Shown here piece after piece: positions 42,700 to 54,579 of a DNA stretch of 64,000 bases. A model generated the notes under the pieces. It was not told the DNA's origin. It did no database searches and saw nothing but the letters and a program-made list of their open reading frames with translations. The DNA is from Eurosta solidaginis (Eukaryota; Arthropoda; Insecta; Diptera; Tephritidae). The position numbers and the translations under genes were made by a program. Within the stretch, counting starts at the first letter, position 1; every line of letters begins with the position of its first letter. The stretch is from positions 179,402,645-179,466,644 of the forward strand of contig NC_090319.1 in assembly GCF_040869045.1 (NCBI RefSeq), in the 5' to 3' direction.

Positions 42700-43910
42700 A
42701 ACTCGCCGACCCTAAATGCCAAATAATACCAGAAGGTGCTGAGAAAATTTCCAACACCTTTTTGGTCCAAAATACCATTTTCGGATGGATTTTAAGCGGC
42801 CAAGTCAAAGAGAAAATCTTCACATTCACAACGCAAGTGGAAGATATTTCGAACGACGATCTTTACTCACAATTGAAAAAATTTTGGGAAATGGAAGAAC
42901 TCCCTCCCATACCCGTTACTACACCTGAAGATAAGTATTGTGAAGCTTTCTATGAATCCACAACTACAAGATCAGGTAAGGGTAGGTACGTCGTACGACT
43001 ACCATTTAAACACCAATATCCAGATACACTCGCCTTGGGTCAATCACGAACCTCAGCACTTCAGCAATTTCTAAGTATGGAAAGAAACTTACTGCAGAAA
43101 GGTGATCTAAAAACCTCATATGATAACGTCCTTGAGAAATACCTACAATTAGATCATATGGAAGCAGTAAATTCCTATGAAAAAATTGCAAATGGTAAAT
43201 ATCAATAATTTTATCTCCCACACCATGCAGTTATTAAACCTGAAAAACTTACAACAAAAGTAAGAGTGGTATTTAATGCATCTAAAAGAACGAACTCAGG
43301 CAATTCGCTAAATGATGTTCTATATACGGGACCAACATTACAACCCGACTTAATGCTACTGATTTTACAGTAGCGTACGTATAAATACGTTTTCAATGGT
43401 GATGTCGAAAAAATGTACAGACAAATCCTTGTACATACAGACGACCAAGATTACCAACGTATAATATTTCGTAATTCACCTAGTAGTCCGATACGAGACT
43501 ACAAACTGAAAACGGTGACATTTGGCGTGAAATGCGCCCCCTTTTTAGCCATTCGAACATTGCATGAACTAGCAAAAGATACCAAAGCGTAACTACCTCT
43601 AGCCGCCCCGGTGCTTAGCTCTCAAACCTATGTAGACGACATCCTGTCTGGAAGCCATAGCCTTCCCCTAGCATGCGAATCACTGCATCAAGTCATCAAA
43701 GCTCTTGATTCAGCAGGATTCCCGTTAAAAAAGATAACTGCAAACCATCCAGAAATATAGGCAAATATAAATAAAGAGCATCTATTAGATACAAACCCTA
43801 GGCATACAGTGGAATGCGATATCAGATAAATTCTCATACACGCTTGAGTCAAGATCTGCAATATCAGCAAAAACGAAAAGACAAATTCTGTCATCTGTGG
43901 CAAAACTTTT
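42700..43910 (+). pseudogene. BEL reverse transcriptase
   Basis: TIFGWILSGQV and LKKFWEMEELP (42762-43208) are the BEL pre-RT signatures. A stop at 43206 is followed by VRVVFNASKRTNSGNSLNDVL, NGDVEKMYRQI (first catalytic Asp), VTFGVKCAPFLAIRTL and QTYVDDILSG (YVDD, about 43625-43650). Stops at 43206, about 43371, 43590 and 43758 inactivate it. Confidence 0.9.
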
Positions 43911-44640
43911 CGACCCCGCAGGATGGCTTGCGCCAATTATGATACAAGCGAAAATCCTTATACAAGAATTATGGCTATATGGAACAGATTGGGATGAAGT
44001 AGTCAAACCACTTCGGTTAATAAAATGGTCCCAATTTGCAAATAACTTGCATACTATATCCGAGATACAAATACCTCGGTGGGTGAACTTCTCACCCGAT
44101 CATCATGTGGGAGCTCCACGGCTTCTGCGATGCTTCGGAAAAAGCATACTGCGCAGCAATTTACACACGAACGCAACACAGATACAGAACTACAAGCCAT
44201 TTATTAGTTGCAAAAGGCAAGGTCGCACTCCTTAAAACCGTAAGCCTTCCACGGCTTGAGCTATGCGGAGTACTTCTGCTCGCCAAACTAGCCCCAACCG
44301 TAAAAAGCAGCTGAAAGCTAAGCAATCGAAAATTATATCTGTGGTCTGATTCAAAAATTGTCTTAGCTTGGTTAGAAAAACCACCGCATACCTGGAAGAC
44401 ATACGTGTCAAACCACACAGCTCAAATTCTTGACCTAGTTGGGCCAGCAACTTGGCGACATGTAGTCAGTGATGATAACACTGCGGATCTTGGCACAAGA
44501 GGCTGCAAACCACTGCACCTAAAAACCACAACACTTTGGTGGAATGGCCCTCATTGGCTAATAGAATCACTAGAATCATGGCCAAAGTCACCTGCACGTA
44601 ATATCATAGCCCCGTAAAGTCGAAGAATCGAAGGCTTCCA
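43897..44640 (+). pseudogene. BEL RT-RNase H region
   Basis: [25 protein letters not shown] (43897-43975), then a frame change to [20 protein letters not shown] (44105-44165, the RNase H D), [20 protein letters not shown] (E), LWSDSKIVLAWL (D) and ATWRHVVSDDNTADLGTRG. The catalytic acidic residues are visible; frameshifts and a stop near 44312 break the protein. Confidence 0.88.
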
Positions 44641-44713
44641 TGCGACTCTGGAAGAAAACGACATCTTTGAGCGATTTTCGTCGTTCCCCCGAGCGTTAAG
44701 GGTAATAGCGTAT

Positions 44714-45552
44714 ATGTTTCAATTTACAAATCGCTTAAAGAATAAAGTAAGAGGAATCCCAAATACCTCAAGTTATGCTCTAACGTATCAAGATGTGCAG
44801 CGGGCAAAAATATTCTTAATCGAATTCACACAAAATCGATATTACAACAGTGAAAAGGCATTGTTGATGGCATCAAAGCCGATTGACAAAAAGAGCCCAC
44901 TGATAGATCTTACCCCCTTTTTAGACTCGAAGGGTCTGCTTCGGGCCAATCGTAGACTAGCAAACTCCAATATGAGCTACAATGAACGGCATCCTATATT
45001 AATTCCGGAAAAATCCGCATTTGCCACACTTTTTATTAATTACCTGCACATATTAATGTTACACGCCGAACCTCGGCTAATGCAACAAATGATCCGACAG
45101 AAATTTTATATACCCCGACTAAAGCCGTTAATAAAAAGGTGCATTTTCATGTGTAAAGTATGCACATTGCATAAACAGAAAATGCGCACGCAGATCATGG
45201 CAGCTTTACCACCTGAGCGCTGCAATTTCACTCTGCCTTTCACTATCACGGGTGTTGATTTTGCCGGACCTTTCCAGCTAAAGGCCTCGATGCTAAGGTC
45301 TTCTACCATAACGAAGGGTTACGTGGCCGTCTTTGTATGTTTTACGACAAAAGCGGTGCACTCAGAGTTATGTTCTGATCTTACCACTTCAGCTTTTCTC
45401 GCGGCATTTACACGCTTTGTCGGACGGCGAGGATTTCCCTCAAAAATCATGAGCGACAATGGAAAAACCTTTATCGGTGCAAAAAGAGCCACCGAAAAGG
45501 AGTTCATCCAATTCGCTAAGCAAGTCTCGCCGAAAATCATTAAAAAGTACGC

Positions 45553-45583
<31 letters not shown>

Positions 45584-46167
45584 AGTGCATGGGTGGACTA
45601 TGGGAATCAGCAGTAAAAAGCTTTAAATTACATTTTAAGAAAACAGATGGCAATAATAAATTTACATTTGAAGAGTTTACGACTCTTTTAATACGAGTGG
45701 AAGCCGTTCTAAATTTCCGGCCACTCTCAGCGCTCTCGCAAGACCCCTCCGATTTTACAGCCCTTACTCCTGGCCATTTTCTAAGAGGAGCTCCACTTCT
45801 GTTTATCCCTGACGCAAATGTTGACTCACTATCCCTCATAAATCGACGGGAACGAATTAAAATTATCCATCACGAATTCAGTCGCCGATGGAAGGAGGAA
45901 TATCTAAAAGACCTCCTTAAACGATATCGATGGAAAAATACACAAGAAGCCCGAAAAATTGGAGAATGCGTCCTAATTCATGACGAATGTCTCCCTCCAA
46001 CTGAATGGCGGCTAGGTCGCATTGAAAAAGTACATTATGGCTCCGACGGTCACATCCGAGTAGTTGACCTGCGTACGCAAAACGGTACGCTCACTCGATC
46101 GCTCGTAAAGCTTTGCTTTTTACCTATCGACCCTTATACCGATAATATAGGTCACACAAATATCTAA
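44714..46167 (+). pseudogene. BEL integrase, split by poly-C
   Basis: 44714-45550 carries NERHPILIPEKSAF, LHAEPRLMQQMIRQKFYIPRL...CKVCTLHKQK (H2C2 zinc finger), GVDFAGPF (catalytic D) and IMSDNGKTFIGA (second D). A run of 30 C at 45554-45583 then shifts the frame. 45589-46167 resumes with MGGLWESAVKSFKLHF (catalytic E), LNFRPLSALSQDPSD, LTPGHFL and the C-terminal domain LGRIEKVHYGSDGHIRVVDL, ending at a TAA. Confidence 0.92.
45554..45583 (+). repeat. Poly-C tract (30 C) inside integrase
   Basis: Pure homopolymer between the second Asp and the Glu motif of the integrase. It replaces a short CCC-containing stretch and changes the frame. Confidence 0.95.
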
Positions 46168-46367
46168 TAGCATAAAACTAAACCAAACCTAAACAAATTA
46201 ACCGATCTAAACGAATATGCTTTAAAAACCAATCGAAAAAACCGCTCAAATGATAAATAAAATATTTTTATTTATATATTTACACATGTCTATAAAGCTG
46301 CTTGTATCAAGCACTCAATATGACCTTATGAGACACTAAAGTCCACTCTTTCTCCATACAGAGTATC

Positions 46368-47044
46368 ATGGACATGGAACTGGATGAAGCCGCCCCAAAA
46401 CCAACCATCTGCTCAGCGCTTACTGTACCCGAGCACGCGCAACCCCGACAGCAGCGCCGCGCACCACTGCATCCCGAGCAACGGGTCCACCGGACCAAAG
46501 TCCTCGTTCTGCATCGCAGAGGCCTAACATAGCGGCCACTCCGCAACCGCACAAAGGGATCCGGTAGTGGCACATGGCTTGCGCTGCCCACTCTGCCGCC
46601 GCCCACATGCGCTATGCCTATGCGCAATATTTCGTGGCATGCAACCGCTTCAACGGCAGCAGGTGGCACAAGCGCACGGCCATTGCCTAAATTGCTTGGC
46701 ATTGTGGCATGCAACGACGGAGTGTACCTCCACCACATTATGCCAATTGTGTGACAGGCCACACAATATCCTGCTCCACCGAACATCAAGGCGCAGCGTC
46801 CCCGTCGCGCCATCACCACGCAACAACGTGCGTCAACGGTCACGCGCTCATCATCATCCACAAGCACCACGTCCCTATTGGCAGCAGAACGAGCATCCAA
46901 GGCAGTGGACCCATCCAGGGGGACAACTATAGCCCTCAAGTGGCATCACATCGTCGACCATCAACCACGCAGCGCAGCCGTCGCCGATCAGGGCTAAGTA
47001 ACGTCGTGGCAACCCTGCAGCAGCTACAACGATTGCTAAGCTGA
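46368..47044 (+). pseudogene. BEL accessory GC-rich ORF with Gag-type zinc fingers
   Basis: Lies between integrase and the 3' LTR on the coding strand, clearly richer in G+C than its neighbours. The ATG at 46368 opens MDMELDEAAPKPTICSALTV; a frame change near 46510-46530 leads to 46528-46932, with CPLCRRPHALCLC, then HCLNCLALWHATTEC, then CQLCDRPHNILLH. That order, CX2CX3HX3-4C, CX2CX4HX4C, CX2CX3HX4H, mirrors the zinc region of the same element's Gag (42060-42260). It could be a transduced or second Gag zinc module. Its function is unknown. Confidence 0.6.
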
Positions 47045-47054
47045 TCACTCGCCT

Positions 47055-47067
47055 AGGGGGGCCGGGA
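47055..47067 (+). promoter_or_regulatory. BEL polypurine tract
   Basis: AGGGGGGCCGGGA directly before the 3' LTR TGGCTAAACG. Confidence 0.7.
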
Positions 47068-47181
47068 TGGCTAAACGAGCGTGGCAACACCAGCACACTA
47101 GCAGGTGCAACCCTGCCGCCCACATAACATACTACACACTAACACTAACACGTTCACACACATAAATTGTCACACCACACC
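47068..47181 (+). repeat. BEL 3' LTR, left piece
   Basis: Collinear with 38780-38893. Ends in ACCACACC, the hAT target duplication. It continues at 55741-55961. Confidence 0.92.
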
Positions 47182-47425
47182 CAGGCCCGTAGCCAGACCT
47201 AACCAACTGTACGGGCAGACACTATCGAAGGACGGGCAGGATTAAAAGTTTGCAAAAAAAAATAATTAAATGAATAATTGGTTAAAATTATTTGTGTAAT
47301 AAATTTTTTTATAATAAATTATTTTATTATATAATTAAATAGTTATAAATAAAGTAAATAAGAAAATTCAATTTCCAATTAATGCTTAAAAGAAACATAC
47401 AAAAACTATTGTTAAGAATAGATAC

Positions 47426-49680
47426 TTAGTACAAAGGGAGTTTACGATTTTTGTTATTATTAAATTTTCGGAGAATCATATCGATATTAATTGCACGTAT
47501 GCGATGTGTTTCAAAAGCTAAGTAGACGAGATCAGCCATGTGGGCATGGGTCATGGACAGGCGTTGCGGCCTATTAATTGCGGTCAATGCCGAAAACGTT
47601 GATTCGCAAGTTGCTGTACTACACTCAAATGTCTCAACAACTGCCATCAGCTCAAACGTATCACTGAAAGCTTCACGAAATCTGAAAAGTACCTCCAATT
47701 TTGTTCCATCGTCAGCCTGTTCCTTTCGATTCTTGAAAAAGTTTTTCACGACTGTCAATTCTTCTTCACTGGGAACTTTCAAACCTGTAAACATGTAAAT
47801 TTATAAGTGCTAGTAAAATGGAAGGGACAAATTTTGTGTTGATGGTAAATGTTTCGAATTACCTAGTTCTCTAAAGCTATTCAAATCATCCGTTTTGAAT
47901 TCATTAATGTTGGAAATCGCAGTAACTAGCTCTTGATTCTCTGAGAAGCGTCGCTTGATTTCGTTTACTATAAGATCAAGGCATTCATTTTAAATTCCTT
48001 TCAGCTTCTTATTTGACTCTTGTAGGTGCCCATCAGTTGCGGGATTCGCAGAGTATGAAGGTAATCTGGTCCCAGTTATGTAGCTTGGATGCTCAGTTGT
48101 TTTAATTTTTCGTTTGGAAATTGTTTCGCTCATGGGTTCAGTCATGGGTATGAGCTTATACGCATCTTCAAAAATTAATTCAAATTCCTTCCGGCTTGAT
48201 CTCATAACTTGAAGTTGTTGAAGAACTGACTCTATGACATCTAGTCCGTCTTTCAAGCTCGCTGTTCGTGACTGCATTGCAACGTCCGCTGGATGTAAAA
48301 TCCCCAGAAACTTTTTAGCAAAAATTAAACAAAATCGAAATTCTTCCGTTTTTATGACTGTTTTGATTCCAATACTTTTTGCTCTATCTTCTCCATTGAA
48401 CAATTTAGACTGGGTAACTACTTCATCAAGCACTCGATTTATTTCAGGGTAATTAGATGACACAACCTGTGTAATCGCAAAGTGACCGGACCATCGTTGC
48501 GGTAGCAATCGCACTATGGTTTTTCCTTCATATAAAGAAGAAATTTTGGGTGGTGAAAAATTCATGTAACATAACACAAATATCGAAAAAGTTCCTCAGT
48601 GAATCATTGTCAGGCACCGCTTTTACAACAACGAGATGGAGACGATGGTTGAAGCAGTGTATGTAAGGAATGTTACGATTTAGGTGTTGTTCCAGGAGAC
48701 CAGAAACACCTCCTCTTTTACCACTCATCACATTAGCTCCATCATAGCATTGGCTCAAAAGACACGACAAATCAATACTATTCTAACGCAGTGTTTCAAT
48801 TGTTTTTTCGGTAAACGTTTCAGTGTCCAATCCTTTAGTTGTAATAATATCGAGTAATGATTCTCGAGGTTTTCCTTCCTTCACGTATCTGAGAGCGATA
48901 GCTATATTCTCTCGGTTGTTTTTGTCTTTGGTTCCGTCTACCATTAGCGTAAACCATGGAACATCAGCATTTTTCACATCAGAAACTACTGATTCTCTAA
49001 CTGATTTAGCCATGATTTCAATTACTTCATTTTGTATTTCTGGAGATGTGTATTTAGCAGTTTTGGGAATAGTTTCATTGCATTTAGCTAAAAAACTATC
49101 CTTTTTTAACGTGAATTCGAAAAGTTGTATGAATAAACCACGTTCAACTTATTCATCAACGTCATAAGATCCGCGAAAGGGAAGTTCATTGGTCGCCAAG
49201 AATTGAACGACTTCAATAATAGATTTTATGTAATATCTATGTTTACCAAGTGTTTCGTCATTGACAAAAGTTGAAATTTCTGTGTTTTTATTTTGTCGAT
49301 TCTTTTTTTCCTCCCACAAAATCATAGCTTCAACATGCGATCCTGTCCTTTCATGTCGTGGAAAACCTCTTTTAGCATCTTTCGCATTTTTCCAGTTTCT
49401 AAAGCCACTCAAAGTAAATGCCACATCTTTCAAATCTGATGGTTTAAACTGCATACATGCATAACAAAAAGCAGCGTCTTTTGTCATCGTGGAACCATGA
49501 TGATAGAAAAGAACGGTTATTACTTTTAGGGTACTGCGTCAAAACTATTTGCTTGATAGGTTCTCCCTTTTTAGGTAAATCTTTTATCTCATTTATTGAC
49601 ATTGTTAATATTGATTGAGATTCAGATTGCGAGTTAGCCTGAGCATCTATAGTATTTTTGGATGAAGAGGTAGAAGGCAC
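47426..49680 (-). pseudogene. hAT transposase (TTF/ZMYM-like)
   Basis: Would bind the TIRs and cut and paste the element. The N-terminal frame 49680-49444 (TQYPKSNNRSFLSSWF) shifts to 49487-49149, with a TTF-type zinc region AFCYACMQF...GFRNWKNAKDA...HERTGSHVEA. After a stop at about 49149 come WFTLMVDGTKD (first D), a stop at 48783, CYDGANVMSGKRGGVSG (second D), CFNHRLHLVVV, PQRWSGHF, and at 47794-47426 CESTFSALTAINRPQRLSMTHAHM (E and dimerisation region). Only a few lesions, so it is a fairly recent death. Confidence 0.9.
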
Positions 49681-50015
49681 GTCGGACGGGACGTTTTCCG
49701 CCGAAATAATTCCTTATGTCCATAATAGCTGAAAAAGATAATTGTTTCAAAAATCCCAACAGAAAATCGAAATGATACTTACGTTCACTTTCTGATTTGA
49801 AAATGTTAATGAAAAATGTACTGTAGAAAAAAGTAGCTTAGATATTTCAACCAACTTCAGCCAATGCCAACTAAGTTTAATATAGAAACAGTTTTTCAAT
49901 AGTGAGTTTCAAGATATTTAACACACTTGACTTCAGAAAAATTTCAAATTCAATAGAACTCTAGTTGGACCAAAACAAACAAGTGTTACATTTTCACAAA
50001 AGTTAAGAGTTTTGC

Positions 50016-53000
50016 TTTTTATACTCAGTTGAGCAGAGCTCACAGAGTATATTAAGTTTGATTGGATAACGGTTGGTTGTACATATATAAAGGAATCGAG
50101 ATAGATATAGACTTCCATATATCAAAATAATCAGGATCGAAAAAAATGTGATTGAGCCATGTCCGTCCGTCCGTCCGTCCGTCCGTCCGTTAACACGATA
50201 ACTTGAGTAAATTTTGAGGTATCTTGATGAAATTTGGTATGTGGGTTCCTGAGCACTCATCTCAGATCGCTATTTAAAATGAACGATATCGGACTATAAC
50301 CACGCCCACTTTTTCGATATCGAAAATTTCGAAAAACCGAAAAATTGCGATAATTCATTACAAAAGAGAGATAAAGCGACGAAACTTGGTAGATGAAAAT
50401 TAGTAAAATTTTGGATAATGGGCGTGGCACCGCCCACTTTTAAAAGAAGGTAATTTAAAACTTTTGCACGCTGTAATTTGGCAGTCGTTGAATATATCAT
50501 GATGAAATTTGGCAGGAACGTTACTCCTATTACTATATGTACGCTTAATAAAAATGAGCAAAATCGGAGAAGGACCATGCCCACTTTTAAAAAAAAAAAA
50601 ATTTAAGAAAAATTTTAACAAAAAATTTAATATCTTTACAGTATATAAGTAAATTATGTCAACATTCAACTCCAGTAATGATATAGTGTAACAAAATACA
50701 AAAATAAAAGAAAATTTCAAAATGGGCGTGGCTCCGCCCTTTTTCATTTAATTTGTCTAGGATACTTTTAACGCCATAAGTCGAACAAAAATTAACCAAT
50801 CTTTTTGAAATTTGGTAGGGGCATAGATTTTATGACGTTAACTCTTTTCTCTAAAAATGGGCAAAATCGGTTGATGCCACGCCCAGTTTTTATACACAGT
50901 CGTCCGTCTGTCCTTCCGCATGGCCGTTAACACGATAACTTGAGCAAAAATCGACATATCTTTAATGAACTTAGTTCACGTGCTTACTTGAACTCACTTT
51001 ATCTTGGTATGAAAAATGAACGAAATCCGACTATGACCACGCCCACTTTTTCGATATCGAAAATTACGAAAAATGAAAAAAATGCCATAATTCTATACCA
51101 AATACGAAAAAAGGGATGAAACATGGTAAGGTAATTGGATTGCTTTATTGAAGCGAAATATAACTTTAGAAAAAACTTTATAAAATGGTTGTGACACCTA
51201 CCATATTAAGTAGAAGAAAATGAAAAAGTTCTGCAGGGCGAAATAAAAAACCCGTACAATCTTGGCAGGTATTACATATATAAATAAATTAGCGGAATCC
51301 AACAGATGATGTTCTGGGTCACCCTGGTCCACATTTTGGTCGATATCTGGAAAACGCCTTCACATATACAAATACCACCACTTTCTTTTAAAACTCTCAT
51401 TAGTACGTTTAATTTGATACCCATATCGTACAAACTCATTCTAGAGTCACCCCTGGTCCACCTTTATAGCGATATCTCGAAAAGCCGTCCACCTATAGAA
51501 CTGAGGCCCACTCCCTTTTAAAATTCTTATTAACTCCTTTCGTTTGATACCCATATTGCACAAACGAATTCTAGAGTCACCCCTGGCCCACCTTTATGGC
51601 AATATCTCGAAACGGCGTCCACCTATGGAACTAAGGATTACTCCCTTTTAAAATACTTATTAACACCTTTCTTTTGATACCCATATTGTACAAACAAATT
51701 CTAGAGTCACCCCTGGTGCACCTTTATGGCGATATTTCGAAAATGCGACCACCTATACAACAACCACCACTCCCTTTTAAAACCCTCATTAATACCTTTA
51801 ATTTGATACCCATATCGTACAAACATATTCTAGAGTCACCCTGGTCCACCTTTATGGCGATATTTCGAAACGGCGTCCACCTATAGAACTAAGGCCTACT
51901 CCCTTTTAAAATACTCATTAACACCTTTCATTTGATACCCATATCGTACAAACATATTCTAAAGTCACCCCTGGCCCACCTTTATGGCGATATCTCGAAA
52001 AGGCGAACACTATAGAACGAAGGCCCACTCCATTTTAAAAATACTCATTAACACCTTTCATTTGATACCCATATCCTACTAACAAAGTCTAGAGTCACCC
52101 CTGGTCCACCTTTATTGCGATACCTCGAAAAGGCGTCCACCTATAGAACTAAAGCCCACTCCCTTTTAAAATACTTATTAACACTTTTCGTTTGATGCCC
52201 ATATTGTACAAACAAATTCTAGGGTCACCCCTGGTCCACCTTTATGGCGATATCTCCAAACAGCGTCCACCTATGGAACTAAGGATTATTCCCTTTTAAA
52301 ATACTCATTAGCACCTTTTTTTTGATACCCAAATCGTACAAACTCATTCTAGAGTCACCCCTGGTCCACCTTTATGGCGATATCTCGAAAAGGCGACCAC
52401 CTATACAACAACCACCACTCCCTTTTAAAACCCTCATTAATACCTTTAATTTGATACCCATATCGTACAAAAACATTCTAGAGTCACCCCTGGTCCACCT
52501 TTATGGCGATATTTCGAAACGGCGTCCACCTATAGAACTAAGGCCCACTCCCTTTTAAAATACTTATTAACAATTTTCGTTTGATGCCCATATTGTACAA
52601 ACAAATTCTAGGGTCACCCCTGGTCCACCTTTATGGCGATATCTCCAAACAGCGTCCACCTATGGAACTAAGGATTATTCCCTTTTAAAATACTCATTAG
52701 CACCTTTTATTTGATACCCATATCGTACAAACGCATTCTAGAGTCACCCCTGGTCCACCTTTGTGACGATATCTCGAAAAGGCGACCACCTATACAACAA
52801 CCACCACTCCCTTTTAAAACCCTCATTAATGCCTTTAATTTGATACCCATATCGTACAAAAACATTCTAGAGTCACCCCTGGTCCACCTTTATGGCGATA
52901 TTTCGAAACGGCGTCCACCTATAGAACTAAGGCCCACTCCCTTTTAAAATACTTATTAAAACCTTTCGTTTGATGCCCATATTGTACAAACAAATTCTAG

Positions 53001-53600
53001 GGTCACCCCTGGTCCACCTTTATGGCGATATCTCCAAACGCCGTCCACCTATGGAACTAAGGATTATTCCCTTTTAAAATACTCATTAGCACCTTTTATT
53101 TGATACCCATATCGTACAAACGCATTCTAGAGTCACCCCTGGTCCACCTTTATGGCGATATCTCGAAAAGGCGACCACCTATACAACAACCACCACTCCC
53201 TTTTAAAACCCTCATTAATACCTTTAATTTGATACCCATATCGTACAAAAACATTCTAGAGTCACCCCTGGTCCACCTTTATGGCGATATTTCGAAACGG
53301 CGTCCACCTATGGAACTAAGGATTACTCCCTTTTAAAATACTCATTAAAACCTTTAATTTTATACCCTGATCCACCTTTATGGCTATATCCCTAAATGGC
53401 GTCCACCTATAAAACTATGGCCCACTCCCTCATAAAATACTCTTTAATGCCTTTCATTTGATATACATGTCATACAAACACATTCCAGGGTTTCCCTCGG
53501 TTCATTTTCCTACATGGTTATTTTCCCTTATGTTGTCACCATAGCTCTCAACTGAGTATGTAATGTTCGGTTACACCCGAACTTAACCTTCCTTACTTGT
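50016..53600 (+). mobile_element. HINE-like element, copy 2, with long satellite
   Basis: 5' subterminal repeat ATACTCAGTTGAG (50021-50033) and its inverse CTCAACTGAGTAT (53547-53559); (GTCC)n at 50160-50190; GGGCGTGGC blocks; about 17 units of a ~130-bp satellite (51410-53460); hairpin GTTCGG-TTACAC-CCGAAC (53565-53582) and the tail TTAACCTTCCTTACTTG. Subterminal inverted repeats, a microsatellite, then a 3' hairpin are the plan described for Helentron-associated elements such as DINE-1. No TSD is expected. It sits inside the hAT. Confidence 0.75.
51410..53460 (+). repeat. ~130-bp satellite array with 389-bp higher-order repeat
   Basis: TTTGATACCCATAT cores occur about every 129-130 bp (near 51414, 51543, 51675, 51802, 51931, 52061, 52190, 52320, 52450, 52580, 52709, 52838, 52968, 53098, 53227). 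From 52190 three unit types repeat in the same order three times, giving an exact 389-bp period, for example 52322, 52711 and 53100. Confidence 0.92.
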
Positions 53601-54412
53601 TTTAAATAGTAGCGACGAAGTTTGCACGATGTACTGTCTTATGTTGAAACAAAAAAGATAAAATAAAATACCATGAATTTTACCTGCTATTTTTTACTCA
53701 CTTACCAAAAGATGGATATCTTTTTTGTGTTAATCTAATCTAAGCCAGTTTCAAGTCAGGCCAACGTTATCACGATTGCGTTTAACTGGCACTAGATAGT
53801 TACTTCCTGTGTTGAATTTCCTAAATAGTGTCTTGAAATATTTGACCAAAGTAGGATGTTCTTCGCAAATACCGGGCAGGTTTTTGCGTGGCAAGGCTTA
53901 ACTTAAGTAAACTGGTGTGAATCTAGACAAAACTTTTACTGACAAAATTGCTACAGTAGATACCGCGTTGGTTCTCTCTATAATAATTACTATAACTCTC
54001 ATGAGATGTCCGTCAGTTTAGAACTACCACTTTTAAAAATCAAATTTCGATTCCACGGTAAAAAACGGAAATTAAATCTATAAATCTTATAAAATAAAGT
54101 CGCTAAATGCCATGTATGACGTAACTTCACACAGAATGCTCCGATTTTAAAACGGTTTTGTTGCATTTGAAAGCTTACCTACGTGAGATGGCACAGTTAA
54201 TATAATTTGAAGGTATATATTATAGGGGCGTGGCGAATTGCCAAAATGTAGTAAAAAATCATAAAATTTTTGTTTACACAGCTATAACTCATAAACGGAT
54301 GGATGAATTTAAAAAATTCTACTTTTCAGTAAAACTTTGAAATATTTACCTTCGATCTGCATCAAAAAAAATACTTGATTCCTTTCTTATATCAGCCAAA
54401 TTGTTTAAACAA
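53601..54412. other. hAT internal 5' sequence (non-coding)
   Basis: Between the HINE-like and Helitron-3 insertions. It should be the transposase upstream region of the hAT, but no promoter motif is clear. GGGGCGTGGCGAATTGCC at 54224-54241 resembles HINE blocks, so other debris may be included. Confidence 0.4.
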
Positions 54413-54579
54413 AAGTAAAATTTGTATCAAAAAATGCGTATGCGTGTTTGTTTGCTGTGAACTGTCCGCGCTAATTGCTTTTGAGTGAGGCTTGATGCGA
54501 CACATACATACGTACCTATATAGCATTCGCTGCGTTATTTAACTTCGGGCGTAGGTTTATAGGTATGTATTGATGTACA
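54413..54579 (+). repeat. Shared flank upstream of Helitron-3
   Basis: Matches 34570-34725 upstream of Helitron-2 (TGCGTATGCGTGTTTG...GCATTCGCTGCGTTATTTAAC). Confidence 0.65.

Noticed and set aside
45540..45616. Poly-proline protein segment at the end of the first integrase frame
   Set aside because: It is a translation of the poly-C run; the true integrase continues in another frame after it.
46307..46939. 210-codon minus-strand ORF in the GC-rich block
   Set aside because: It is the shadow of the plus-strand zinc-finger frames. GC-rich DNA has few stops, and no motif is seen on the minus strand.
52322..53336. Three similar 78-codon ORFs spaced 389 bp in the satellite
   Set aside because: The satellite unit (~130 bp) is not a multiple of three and the frames are closed between units. 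The repetition follows from the higher-order repeat.
51410..53460. CRISPR-like array
   Set aside because: Whole ~130-bp units are repeated without unique spacers, in a eukaryotic transposon context.
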